Program-made: the position numbers and the translations under genes
Part shown: piece by piece, positions 13,838 to 21,372 of the stretch
Layout: each line of letters starts with the position of its first letter
Position numbering within the stretch: position 1 is the stretch's first letter
Source: Candidatus Woesearchaeota archaeon
Lineage (GTDB): Archaea; Nanobdellota; Nanobdellia; Woesearchaeales; GW2011-AR4
Direction: 5' to 3'
Length of the DNA: 37,411 nucleotides
Assembly: GCA_002688775.1 (NCBI GenBank)
Contig: NZDH01000006.1
Coordinates: 42,141-79,551 of the forward strand
Notes under the pieces: generated by a model
The model's input: only the letters and a program-made list of their open reading frames with translations
Told to the model about the DNA's origin: nothing
Databases searched by the model: none

Positions 13838-14679
13838 TGGAACTTCATCTCCCTTAATCTTCTTGTCCTTTCCTTAGTTAAGGGATGAGTTCTAAATAAC
13901 TTCATAAATGCACCGCCCCTGAATGGGTTTGAGATAAACAAATGAGCTGTTGATTGGTTTCCGAATCTAAGCGGATGGACATCAACATTTTTTTCTATCT
14001 TTTCTAGAGCATCTGCCAGTGAATTGCCGTTTTTTACAAATTTTGCCCCTATCTCATCAGCTAAGAACTCCCTGCTCCTCGATATGGCTAATTGGATTAT
14101 TACAGCAATCAAAGGAGTTATTATACCTAAAATTAAGAGTTGGGCTAGACCACCGCCTCTGTTCCTGTCTCCTCCAAAAATTGCAGACCATCGTGCCATC
14201 AACCCTACATAAGATATGACTCCTGCAATAGTCCCGACTATGGTAGATATCAAAATATCCCTGTTCTTGATGTGTGCAAATTCATGGGCGATAACTCCTT
14301 TTAATTCTTCCTCGCTCAGGATATTTATAATCCCTTCTGTTGCAGCAACTGCAGCGTGTTTTTGATTTCGACCAGTGGCGAATGCATTTGGAGAATTAGT
14401 TGGTATGACATAAACTTTAGGCATGGGCAAATGGCTTCGCTGAGATACTTCCCTTACAATTTCGTATAATTTAGGATAATCATTTTGCTTGACTTCCTTA
14501 GCCTTGTACATCTTAAGCACTAATTTGTCAGAAAACCAGTAAGAACCAAAATTCATCAAACCAACAAAGATTATAGCAAAAATCAATCCTGTCCTTCCAA
14601 AAAAGCTACCTATCCACAAGAATAGCGCTGTAAGCAATGCTAACAAGACTGCAGTTTTGAGCTGATTTTTAATCGCCAT
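13834..14679 (-). CDS. htpX: HtpX-family membrane zinc metalloprotease (M48)
   Basis: 281 residues. Two N-terminal membrane helices (about 9-50) precede the catalytic domain with HEFAH (about 129-133) and the third zinc ligand in SREFLADE (about 205), plus two further membrane helices between them. HtpX proteins degrade damaged membrane proteins, with the active site facing the cytosol. PTNSPNAFATGRNQKHAAVAATEGI is the conserved segment before HEXXH. A TATA box (TTTTTAAATGG, about 14703-14713) precedes ATG14679. Confidence 0.93.
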   Translation of the reverse strand: MAIKNQLKTAVLLALLTALFLWIGSFFGRTGLIFAIIFVGLMNFGSYWFSDKLVLKMYKAKEVKQNDYPKLYEIVREVSQRSHLPMPKVYVIPTNSPNAFATGRNQKHAAVAATEGIINILSEEELKGVIAHEFAHIKNRDILISTIVGTIAGVISYVGLMARWSAIFGGDRNRGGGLAQLLILGIITPLIAVIIQLAISRSREFLADEIGAKFVKNGNSLADALEKIEKNVDVHPLRFGNQSTAHLFISNPFRGGAFMKLFRTHPLTKERTRRLREMKFH

Positions 14680-14775
14680 ATAGCATTTAGCAGGTATTTT
14701 CCATTTAAAAATTTAATGTTTAGAGGTTAGAGTTTATAGCAAAAACATTATATAGCAAAAAATATTCCTAGAGCT

Positions 14776-16128
14776 ATGATCCCTATCAATGTTTCATTGA
14801 GCCACTATAAAAGAAGTGATATCCAGGAGGAGATTATCGCTAATTCCAAAGACAGGGAAATTGCTGTCAGATTCAATGATAAGTTCTCCAAAAGGCCAGA
14901 TACTTTAAGGCATAAGAATGATGTCTTGGAGCTTGCTAAGCAAGGCGCAACTTCTTTCCATGCTTCTGAAGAATTGTGGAGAAATGCTCTGCAGCTTGAT
15001 CCTTCAATGAGAAGGCATGAATTGGATAATTTAAGAAGCGGGTGGGATTTGGTGATAGATATTGATTGCGGTATTTTTGATTATTCAAAGATTGCTGCGG
15101 ACTTGGTTATTAAGGCTTTGAAATTTCATAAGCTAAAATCTGTTTCGTGCAAGTTTTCAGGAAACAAGGGTTTTCATATTGGAGTACCTTTTCAAGCATT
15201 TCCTGACAAAATAAGAGACAAAGAAACTAAAAACATGTTTCCTGAAGCTCCTAAGAAAATAGCCATGTATATAAAAAATATGATGCTTAAGGAGTTTGGC
15301 ACCAGAATTATGGAGTTTGAGAAAAATGATTTTAACAAGATTTTGGAAAAAACAGGAAAAAAATCAAATGATATAATTTATTATGAAAATAAAATAAGAA
15401 AATTTAATCCAGAATCTATTTTGGAGATGGATACTTTGCTTATTTCTCCCAGACATTTGTACAGGATGCCATATTCACTGCATGAAAAATCAGGATTAGT
15501 GTCAACTCCATTAAATCCGGAAAAAGTCATGATGTTTAAGAAAGAATTTGCTATTCCTAAGAATGTGAGAATAAGCAGGCACAGATTTCTTGGAAAAAAC
15601 AATGCTGACAAAAATGAGGCTAAACAACTGCTAACTGAAGCACTTGATTTTAGTGTTAAGAAGGAAACTGTAAAATTAAAAAAGGAGCATGAACTTGAGA
15701 TTCCACAAAATGCTTTGCCGGAGGAATTATTTCCACCTTGCGTGAAATTGATTTTAGATGGATTGGATGAAGGAAGAAAAAGAGGATTGTTTACTTTGAT
15801 TAATTACTTTACTTCAATTGGATGGGACTATGATATGATAGAAAAAAAGCTTAAAGAGTGGAACGCTAAAAATAAAGAGCCTTTAAGAGAGGTCTATTTA
15901 CTTGGTCAGTTGAAGTATCACAAACAAATGAGAAAAAGGATTTTGCCTCCGAATTGCGATAATGAAATGTATATGGTTGGAATAGGTGTTTGCAAGCCTG
16001 ACAGTTTTTGTTCAAGGATAAAGAATCCTGCCCAGTATACAACAAGAAAAGCATGGCTGATAAATAGAGGAAATAAGGGCAAAACAAAGAAAGGAGACAT
16101 TATTCCTAATCAAAAGGTAAAGATATGA
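14776..16128 (+). CDS. Single-chain DNA primase (PriS fused to PriL C-terminal Fe-S domain)
   Basis: 450 residues. The first about 270 are PriS-like: YKRSDIQEEI, catalytic DLVIDIDC (D95, D97), SGNKGFHIG (H134), a likely third acid D219 and RMPYSLHEKSGLVSTPL. After a short linker, residues about 315-420 match the PriL C-terminal domain, with four cysteines C322 (FPPC), C394 (PPNC), C406 (GVC) and C412 (FC) that would hold a 4Fe-4S cluster. The PriL N-terminal domain is missing. It makes primers for replication. Separate PriS and PriL genes are usual; single-chain forms are known in some DPANN archaea. A TATA box (about 14748-14755) suggests a leaderless mRNA. Confidence 0.93.
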   Translation: MIPINVSLSHYKRSDIQEEIIANSKDREIAVRFNDKFSKRPDTLRHKNDVLELAKQGATSFHASEELWRNALQLDPSMRRHELDNLRSGWDLVIDIDCGIFDYSKIAADLVIKALKFHKLKSVSCKFSGNKGFHIGVPFQAFPDKIRDKETKNMFPEAPKKIAMYIKNMMLKEFGTRIMEFEKNDFNKILEKTGKKSNDIIYYENKIRKFNPESILEMDTLLISPRHLYRMPYSLHEKSGLVSTPLNPEKVMMFKKEFAIPKNVRISRHRFLGKNNADKNEAKQLLTEALDFSVKKETVKLKKEHELEIPQNALPEELFPPCVKLILDGLDEGRKRGLFTLINYFTSIGWDYDMIEKKLKEWNAKNKEPLREVYLLGQLKYHKQMRKRILPPNCDNEMYMVGIGVCKPDSFCSRIKNPAQYTTRKAWLINRGNKGKTKKGDIIPNQKVKI

Positions 16129-16191
16129 TTTTCGAAAACTATATAAATGACCAAGTAAATAGCTTATAAAAGTAAAAATTGAGGTGAGTAG

Positions 16192-16383
16192 ATGGTATTT
16201 GGCGTTCAGGAAATAACACTTGCTATAATTATAGGCACTTTGATGGCAATAGTGTACTCTCTAAGAATACTTGTTTTAATGGAGCGCAGAATAGCAAGAA
16301 TAGAGATGCATATTGAAAGAGTGGTTGACAAGATAGTAAAGGAAGAAGTAAAGATCGAAAGAGCGATGAAAAAAAGGCGATAA
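16192..16383 (+). CDS. Small membrane protein with cytosolic coiled tail
   Basis: 63 residues. One N-terminal hydrophobic helix (EITLAIIIGTLMAIVYSL) is followed by a long charged amphipathic helix (RRIARIEMHIERVVDKIVKEE) ending in lysines and arginines. ATG16192 has GAGGTGAG just upstream. No family name is recognised. It lies between the primase and the convergent hjc gene. Confidence 0.7.
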   Translation: MVFGVQEITLAIIIGTLMAIVYSLRILVLMERRIARIEMHIERVVDKIVKEEVKIERAMKKRR

Positions 16384-16395
16384 ATTTTTTTTGTT

Positions 16396-16785
16396 TTAAT
16401 ATGATATTATTTCTTCAAATGATAAACCCCTTAATTCTGCCGTTTTGAGGTTGATGACATATCCCTTTGGTGTTTTTTCAATGTCTTCTAGATTCAAAAA
16501 TAGCCACTCTTTTCTTGCAAATCTAACTGCAAATAATGGCTTGGCGTCAAATATTTTAGAGAAATCTTTTAATTGATTTATATCATGATTGTCGAGATAA
16601 ATTTGGTTTTTTTTTGTTGATTTGCATTCGATTGACATCCTTCTTGATTTGTTGCCTACAAGCAAGTCAGGACCTGGATATTTCATAGAGCCGGAGCCGG
16701 CACTTCTCAAACATGCCCATTTTTTAGACCAGAACATATGCAATAATTCCCTTTCTGCATTACTTCCCTTGCTTTTTACAGACAT
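16396..16785 (-). CDS. hjc: Holliday junction resolvase Hjc
   Basis: 129 residues, normal for archaeal Hjc. Motifs: KGSNAERELLHMFW with the first catalytic Glu, RSAGSGS, PGPDLLVGNK (catalytic Asp) and SIECKSTKK (ExK). This is the PD-(D/E)XK fold. The dimer cuts four-way DNA junctions symmetrically. It starts 2 nt after the RNase Z stop on the same strand, so the two are co-transcribed. Confidence 0.95.
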   Translation of the reverse strand: MSVKSKGSNAERELLHMFWSKKWACLRSAGSGSMKYPGPDLLVGNKSRRMSIECKSTKKNQIYLDNHDINQLKDFSKIFDAKPLFAVRFARKEWLFLNLEDIEKTPKGYVINLKTAELRGLSFEEIISY

Positions 16786-16786
16786 T

Positions 16787-17677
16787 TTACAGATTTATCT
16801 TCATAAAATCTTTTGCGCAGATTACATTATCAAAAATATTCCTTGCGTCTTCCTCTAATTCTTGGGTATTCTTATAACGAGCACTAAAATGTATCAAAAC
16901 CAGTTGCTTGACGTTTGACTTGTTTGCCAGCTGTGCAGCCTGCTTTGCTGTCATATGACCATATGCTTCGCTCTTGCCAGCTAATTTTGAAGAGTAAGTT
17001 GCTTCAGAAATCAACAAATCAACATCATCTGCAATTTTATAGCATGAATCACACAGCACCGTGTCTGTGATATAAGCTAATTTCTTTCCGCTTTCAATAT
17101 AAGTGACATCGTCAGGATCAATCTTTTTCCCGTTTAGGGTTATTATTTCCCCTTCCTGCAATTTTCCAAGCAAAGGCCCATGAGGTATGTTGAATTTATT
17201 GACTTTTTTTAAATCGATCTTTCTTTTGTCTTTTTCAACAAACCTGAAACCTAAGGTCTCAACACCATGCTCTAGTGGATAGGCCCCTAATTGAAATTTA
17301 TTATTCTCAAAAAAAACTCCGCTTTTGACATCTTTAACTACAAAACTCAATTTTTTGTCAAAAACAAAAGCCTCAAACATTTTTTCAATTCTTTTTTTAG
17401 TTCCAACAGGACCGTAAATCTCAAGTTTGCTGTTGTAATCTGATGAGCTTAGGGTCTGCATCAAGCCCGGCAAGCCAAGCACATGATCCCCATGCCAGTG
17501 ACTTATCAGGACTTTTGTAACTTTAGTCAGGCTGATCCCTGCAATCTTGAACTGCCTTTGAGTGCCTTCACCGCAGTCAATAAGGACCCCATCAGAGTCA
17601 TGACTAACAAAAACTGCTATTTGGTTTCTGTCTTTTGTTGGAACCATTGATGAAGTTCCCAGAAAGGTTATTTGCAT
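16787..17677 (-). CDS. rnz: Ribonuclease Z (tRNA 3' endonuclease)
   Basis: 296 residues from ATG17677 (MQITFLGTSS). The upstream ATG17722 is rejected because CTTATAAATTC (about 17698-17708) lies about 25 nt before 17677 and MQITFLGTS is the conserved start. Zinc motif HWHGDH is at residues 60-65; DVDLLISEATY, GHMTAKQAA and LVLIHFSARY supply the remaining ligands. The short form removes tRNA 3' trailers. Both tRNA genes in this window lack encoded CCA and so need this step. Followed by hjc with a 1-nt gap. Confidence 0.95.
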   Translation of the reverse strand: MQITFLGTSSMVPTKDRNQIAVFVSHDSDGVLIDCGEGTQRQFKIAGISLTKVTKVLISHWHGDHVLGLPGLMQTLSSSDYNSKLEIYGPVGTKKRIEKMFEAFVFDKKLSFVVKDVKSGVFFENNKFQLGAYPLEHGVETLGFRFVEKDKRKIDLKKVNKFNIPHGPLLGKLQEGEIITLNGKKIDPDDVTYIESGKKLAYITDTVLCDSCYKIADDVDLLISEATYSSKLAGKSEAYGHMTAKQAAQLANKSNVKQLVLIHFSARYKNTQELEEDARNIFDNVICAKDFMKINL

Positions 17678-17798
17678 ATTAGTGCGAAGAGGAATAGAAT
17701 TTATAAGGGTTTTTGTTTTCAATATGGAAAGTTAATATATAAATATTAATAAGTTTTTTAAATCGAATTAATTACCAAATTACTATATAATCACAATT

Positions 17799-18371
17799 AT
17801 GACCAAGAAGAAAGCAGAGACTAAAGAACACAAAGAATTACCAAAGGAGCCTGTCAAAGCAACTTTTTCAAAGGAAAGGGTGCTTACAGAAAGCTCAGAT
17901 AATGCTAGAGAGCTCTATAATCAAAGCAGATATGGCAATTTGCTTGATGATGGAAGAGTTCAACTTTCTCTTATTGAAGCGCTTTATTTGGTAGATAAGA
18001 AGAAACTCGTAGTTTATGATTCTAGAAACAAGGAAATCAAACCTGAATTTCTTTTGAAGAAATCCCAAAAATCAGAGCCAAATTTCTGGGTCAGATACTG
18101 TGTTTATCGCGACATAAGGAACAGGGGCTATATAATCAAGACAGCACTGAAGTTTGGTGCAGATTTCAGGATTTATGACAGAGGCGTAAAGCCAGGTGAA
18201 GATCATGCCCGCTGGGTTGTTTTTCCGGTTCATGAAGGTTCAACTCTTACATGGTATGAGTTTGCAGCAAAAAATAGGGTTGCGCATTCTACAAAGAAAA
18301 GATTGTTGCTTGGCATAGTAGATGCAGAAAATGATGTTACGTTTTATGAGACGAGATGGTTGAGACCATAA
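17799..18371 (+). CDS. endA: tRNA-splicing endonuclease (EndA)
   Basis: 190 residues with N-terminal domain (about 20-90) and catalytic domain (about 95-190). The catalytic triad is visible as Y126 (FRIYDRG), H136 (EDHARW) and K167 (STKKRLL); the spacing of 10 and 31 residues equals that recalled for the M. jannaschii enzyme. It cuts pre-tRNAs at bulge-helix-bulge motifs. The size is that of a homotetramer subunit or the catalytic subunit of a heterotetramer; no partner gene is seen here. Homotetramers generally prefer canonical introns, yet this window holds tRNA introns at three non-canonical sites. Divergent from rnz. Confidence 0.95.
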   Translation: MTKKKAETKEHKELPKEPVKATFSKERVLTESSDNARELYNQSRYGNLLDDGRVQLSLIEALYLVDKKKLVVYDSRNKEIKPEFLLKKSQKSEPNFWVRYCVYRDIRNRGYIIKTALKFGADFRIYDRGVKPGEDHARWVVFPVHEGSTLTWYEFAAKNRVAHSTKKRLLLGIVDAENDVTFYETRWLRP

Positions 18372-18390
18372 CCCTAATTGTCAAAAACCA

Positions 18391-18437
18391 CCAATCACAG
18401 ATTGGCAGAATTCCGTTGTTTCAACTTTTTTAACAAC
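18391..18437 (+). terminator. Two stem-loops after endA
   Basis: CCAATC, loop ACA, GATTGG (18391-18405) is a perfect 6-bp hairpin. GTTGTT (18415-18420) and AACAAC (18432-18437) form a second inverted repeat around a run of six T. Placed just after the endA stop and before a TATA box (ATATATAAAC, 18441-18450), they look like a 3' end signal. Confidence 0.4.
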
Positions 18438-18471
18438 AAAATATATAAACAAAACTTCTTTAGTTTGGCCA

Positions 18472-19362
18472 ATGGAAACTCGAGACAAAATTCTGGAAAT
18501 TGTACATACTAAAGGACCTGTTTTGCCAGTTCAGGTTTCAAAGGAAATTGGAAGCAATATTCTTATGGCTTCTGCACATCTTGCAGAGCTGACAGCAAAT
18601 GGAAAATTAAGAATTTCTACAATCAAGGTAGGCGGTTCGCCGCTTTATTTTTTGCAGGGTCAAGAAGTAATGTTAGAGAAATATACAGGAAATATGAATG
18701 ATAAGGAGAAAAAGGCATTTGATTTACTCAATGAAAATAAAATATTAAGGGACTCTGAGCAAACACCTGTGATGAGAGTTGCATTAAGAGAAATTAAAGA
18801 CTTTGCAATCCCTTTTAATGTAAATTATAATGACAGCAAAGAAATCTTCTGGAAATGGTATATTATAAAAAATGAAGAAGCTGAGCAAATAATAAAATCC
18901 AGGTTAGATATTAAGGAAAAAAGACCAGAAGAAAAAATTGAGAGAAAAGAGCCTAAAAAGCTTGATTCTATTGAACATCGAATAAAGGAGCCTGAGATAG
19001 AAAAAGTTCAAAGTGTGAAAAGAGAGAGAAAACCAAGACAAAGAGATAAAGAAGATGGTTTTATGAAGGATTTAACAAAATATTTTGAAAAAAATAAGAT
19101 AAATGTTATTCATAGCGAAGTTCTGAAGAAAAATTCAGAGATTGATTTTATCGTTGAAATTCCAAGTGTTGTTGGAAATCTGCAATATTACTGCAAGGCA
19201 AAGAATAAGAAAAGAGTGAGTGACTCTGATTTAAGCAATGCCTATGTAAAAGGGCAATTCAAAAAATTGCCTGTTATTTTTATTTCTCCAGGAGAATTAT
19301 CGACAAAAGCCAAGGATATGATGAGCAAAGAGCTGAACAACATAACTTTCAAGAAGGTATAA
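18472..19362 (+). CDS. Winged-helix protein with C-terminal endonuclease-like domain
   Basis: 296 residues. The first about 65 form a winged HTH (RDKILEIVHTKGPVLPVQVSKEI, GGSPLYFLQG). The middle is a predicted helical region, then a highly charged Lys/Glu/Arg linker (about 145-190). The last about 100 residues have a restriction-endonuclease-like core: NSEIDFIVEIP then LQYYCKAKNKKRVSDSDL and PVIFISPG. In PD-(D/E)XK enzymes the second motif is ExK; here CKAK shows Cys where Glu is expected, so catalysis is uncertain. It ends 1 nt before FEN1, so is probably co-transcribed and perhaps linked to DNA handling. Confidence 0.72.
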   Translation: METRDKILEIVHTKGPVLPVQVSKEIGSNILMASAHLAELTANGKLRISTIKVGGSPLYFLQGQEVMLEKYTGNMNDKEKKAFDLLNENKILRDSEQTPVMRVALREIKDFAIPFNVNYNDSKEIFWKWYIIKNEEAEQIIKSRLDIKEKRPEEKIERKEPKKLDSIEHRIKEPEIEKVQSVKRERKPRQRDKEDGFMKDLTKYFEKNKINVIHSEVLKKNSEIDFIVEIPSVVGNLQYYCKAKNKKRVSDSDLSNAYVKGQFKKLPVIFISPGELSTKAKDMMSKELNNITFKKV

Positions 19363-19363
19363 A

Positions 19364-20401
19364 ATGGGTGTTGCTTTAACTGAATTATTGGTAATGAAAG
19401 AAATTGATCTTGACTTTCTAAGAAATAAGGTTTTGGTTGTTGATGCGCCGATGTGGCTTTACCAGTTCTTGAGCTCCATAAGGCAAAGGGATGGCTCCTT
19501 ATTGACTGATTCAGAAGGGAATGTTACTTCCCATTTAATGGGACTAATGACAAGAATATCTAATTTGTCACAACAAAATATCAAGCTAGCTTTTGTTTTT
19601 GATGGTGAGCCGCCTAAGCTTAAAAAATTGACTCTTGAAAAGAGGAAAGAAACAAAGATTGAAGCTCAAAAAAAATTTGAAAGAGCTAAAGAAAAGGAAG
19701 ATTTAGAATTAATGAAAAAATATGCTGCAAGAACATCGAGATTAACTCCGGAGATGATAGATGAAGCGAAAAAACTCGTAGAAGCATTTGGATTGCCAGC
19801 CATCAATGCTCCGTCTGAAGCAGAAGCTCAGGCTTCCTTTATAGTCAAGAATGGTGATGCTTTTGCTTTAGCAACTAATGATGCTGATGCGTTGTTGTTT
19901 GAATCTCCACAGGTTGTCAGAAACTTGAATATGGCCGGTAAAAAGAAGAGAACAAATAAATTAAGCTATGAAACGATAAATCCGGAATTGATACGCCTTG
20001 AAGAAAACCTTAAGCATTTAGGAATCAGCCAGGAACAGCTTATTGCATTGGCAATGCTTATCGGGACTGATTACAATGCTGGTGGAATAAAGGGCATTGG
20101 ACCAAAAAATGCACTGAAGCTAGTAAAGAAATATGGTAATAATCTTGACACTATGTTTAAAGAAGCGAAATGGTCAGAAAATTTTGATTTTTCATGGAAT
20201 GAAGTTTTTGATCTGATAAAAAGTATTGATGTGGACAAGGATTACGGCCTTGAATGGTCTCCTGTCGACGAAGAGAAAATAATGAAATTGCTTGTTGACA
20301 AGCATGATTTCTCTGAAGAAAGGGTAAAATCCCAAGTTGAAGCTCTTGTAAAGGAAAACAAAAAAAAGAATCAAAAAGGTTTGAGTGATTTCTTCAATTA
20401 A
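19364..20401 (+). CDS. fen: Flap endonuclease 1
   Basis: 345 residues, full length. Catalytic acids are visible at D27 (VVDAPMW), D80 (FVFDGEPP), E152 and E154 (SEAEAQ), D173 and D175 (TNDADALL) and D236 (GTDYN), followed by the HhH GIKGIGPKNALKLV. The C-terminus is QKGLSDFFN (337-345), a classic PCNA-interacting PIP box. It removes 5' flaps in Okazaki-fragment maturation and repair with the PCNA encoded at 3085-3828. It sits in a tight run with the upstream wHTH gene (1-nt gap) and the downstream Trm5-like gene (1-nt gap). Confidence 0.96.
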   Translation: MGVALTELLVMKEIDLDFLRNKVLVVDAPMWLYQFLSSIRQRDGSLLTDSEGNVTSHLMGLMTRISNLSQQNIKLAFVFDGEPPKLKKLTLEKRKETKIEAQKKFERAKEKEDLELMKKYAARTSRLTPEMIDEAKKLVEAFGLPAINAPSEAEAQASFIVKNGDAFALATNDADALLFESPQVVRNLNMAGKKKRTNKLSYETINPELIRLEENLKHLGISQEQLIALAMLIGTDYNAGGIKGIGPKNALKLVKKYGNNLDTMFKEAKWSENFDFSWNEVFDLIKSIDVDKDYGLEWSPVDEEKIMKLLVDKHDFSEERVKSQVEALVKENKKKNQKGLSDFFN

Positions 20402-20402
20402 A

Positions 20403-21236
20403 ATGAAAAAGAACCTGAAATATTTTTTAAAAAATAAGTTAAGCAATAAATATCTGGAATATGTTCCATCTTCCTTTGATATAGTGGGGGATATAATGAT
20501 ATTCTCGGAATTTCCTGAGCAATTAAGAAAATATGAGAAATTGATAGGTAAAACAATCCTGGATAATTATCATAATGTTAAGGTTGTATTAAAAAAAACT
20601 AAAAAATATTCTGGAAAATACAGGACACCTGGATTAAAAGTTATTGCTGGTGAAAAAAGAAAGGAAACAATATGCAAAGAAAATGATGTTTTTCTAAAAT
20701 TAGATGTGGAGAAGGTATATTTTTCTTCAAGAATGGGTAATGAAAGGAATAGAATAGTGAATATGGTTAAGCCAAAAGAAACTGTTCTAATTATGTTTTC
20801 AGGTTGTGCCCCTTACCCTTTAGTTATTGCAAAAAATACAAAATCTAAAGAAATTTATGGAATTGAGATTAATCCAGTTGCTCATAAATACGCGTTGGAA
20901 AACATTAAAAAAAATAAGTTGGAAAAGAGAGTTAAGTTGTTTCTAGGAGATGTGGAGAAGGTGCTGCCGAAAATAAACAAAAAATTTAATCGAATAGCTA
21001 TGCCTTTGCCTAAAGGTGGGGAGAATTATTTGAATTTAGCATTAAAACACATTAAAAGCAAAGGAATTATTCATTTTTATGATTTCCTGCATGAAGATGA
21101 ATTCTATAAAGCTGAAGATAAAATAAAGAAAGCCTGCAATAAGGCAAAGAAAAGATATAAAATTATCAGGACTGTAAGATGTGGTCAATATTCACCTGGA
21201 TTTTACAGGGTTTGTGCGGATTTTAAGGCTATTTAG
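20403..21236 (+). CDS. trm5: Trm5/Taw2-family tRNA guanine-37 methyltransferase
   Basis: 277 residues from ATG20403, directly after the FEN1 stop; ATG20385 would overlap FEN1. The N-terminal domain (PSSFDIVGDIMIFSEFPEQL) matches the Trm5 D2 region. The Rossmann methyltransferase starts at VYFSSRMGNERNRI, with SAM loop MFSGCAPYPLVIAK and acidic EINP. The usual NLP motif appears as MPLPKGGE. The N-terminal D1 domain is short or missing. The reaction is m1G at tRNA position 37, which prevents frameshifting; the spliced tRNA-Leu here carries G37. Taw2-type wyosine transferases are related, but Trm5 is favoured. Confidence 0.85.
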   Translation: MKKNLKYFLKNKLSNKYLEYVPSSFDIVGDIMIFSEFPEQLRKYEKLIGKTILDNYHNVKVVLKKTKKYSGKYRTPGLKVIAGEKRKETICKENDVFLKLDVEKVYFSSRMGNERNRIVNMVKPKETVLIMFSGCAPYPLVIAKNTKSKEIYGIEINPVAHKYALENIKKNKLEKRVKLFLGDVEKVLPKINKKFNRIAMPLPKGGENYLNLALKHIKSKGIIHFYDFLHEDEFYKAEDKIKKACNKAKKRYKIIRTVRCGQYSPGFYRVCADFKAI

Positions 21237-21277
21237 CTGATGCAAACACTTAAAAATCGATATTGTTTTCTTATATT

Positions 21278-21355
21278 GGTACACGCAATGAGAGAAGTGA
21301 ACACCCTTTGAAGCGAAAGCTTATGATATGCGGTAGTAACTGCCGAGCGTGTGCC
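21278..21355 (+). ncRNA. Candidate structured non-coding RNA (about 78 nt)
   Basis: GGTACACGC (21278-21286) pairs with GCGTGTGCC (21347-21355), nine pairs with one G-T. Inside are AAGC-GAAA-GCTT (a GNRA tetraloop hairpin, 21311-21322) and CGGTAG-TAA-CTGCCG (21331-21345). A TATA-like CTTAAAAAT starts 29 nt before 21278 and a T-rich run (ATTATTTTTT) follows. It lies between two convergent genes, so it is not a leader of either. It is not a tRNA: there is no T-loop or anticodon arm. Box C/D motifs are at best degenerate (AATGAGA, CCGA). The family is unknown. Confidence 0.6.
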
Positions 21356-21372
21356 ATTATTTTTTAGAATTC

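Noticed and set aside
16787-17722. Upstream start of RNase Z at 17722
   Set aside because: The added 15 residues precede the conserved MQITFLGTS start and include the TATA region.
21278-21355. tRNA or riboswitch interpretation of the structured RNA
   Set aside because: There is no T-loop TTC or anticodon arm for a tRNA, and no gene downstream in either direction that it could lead.
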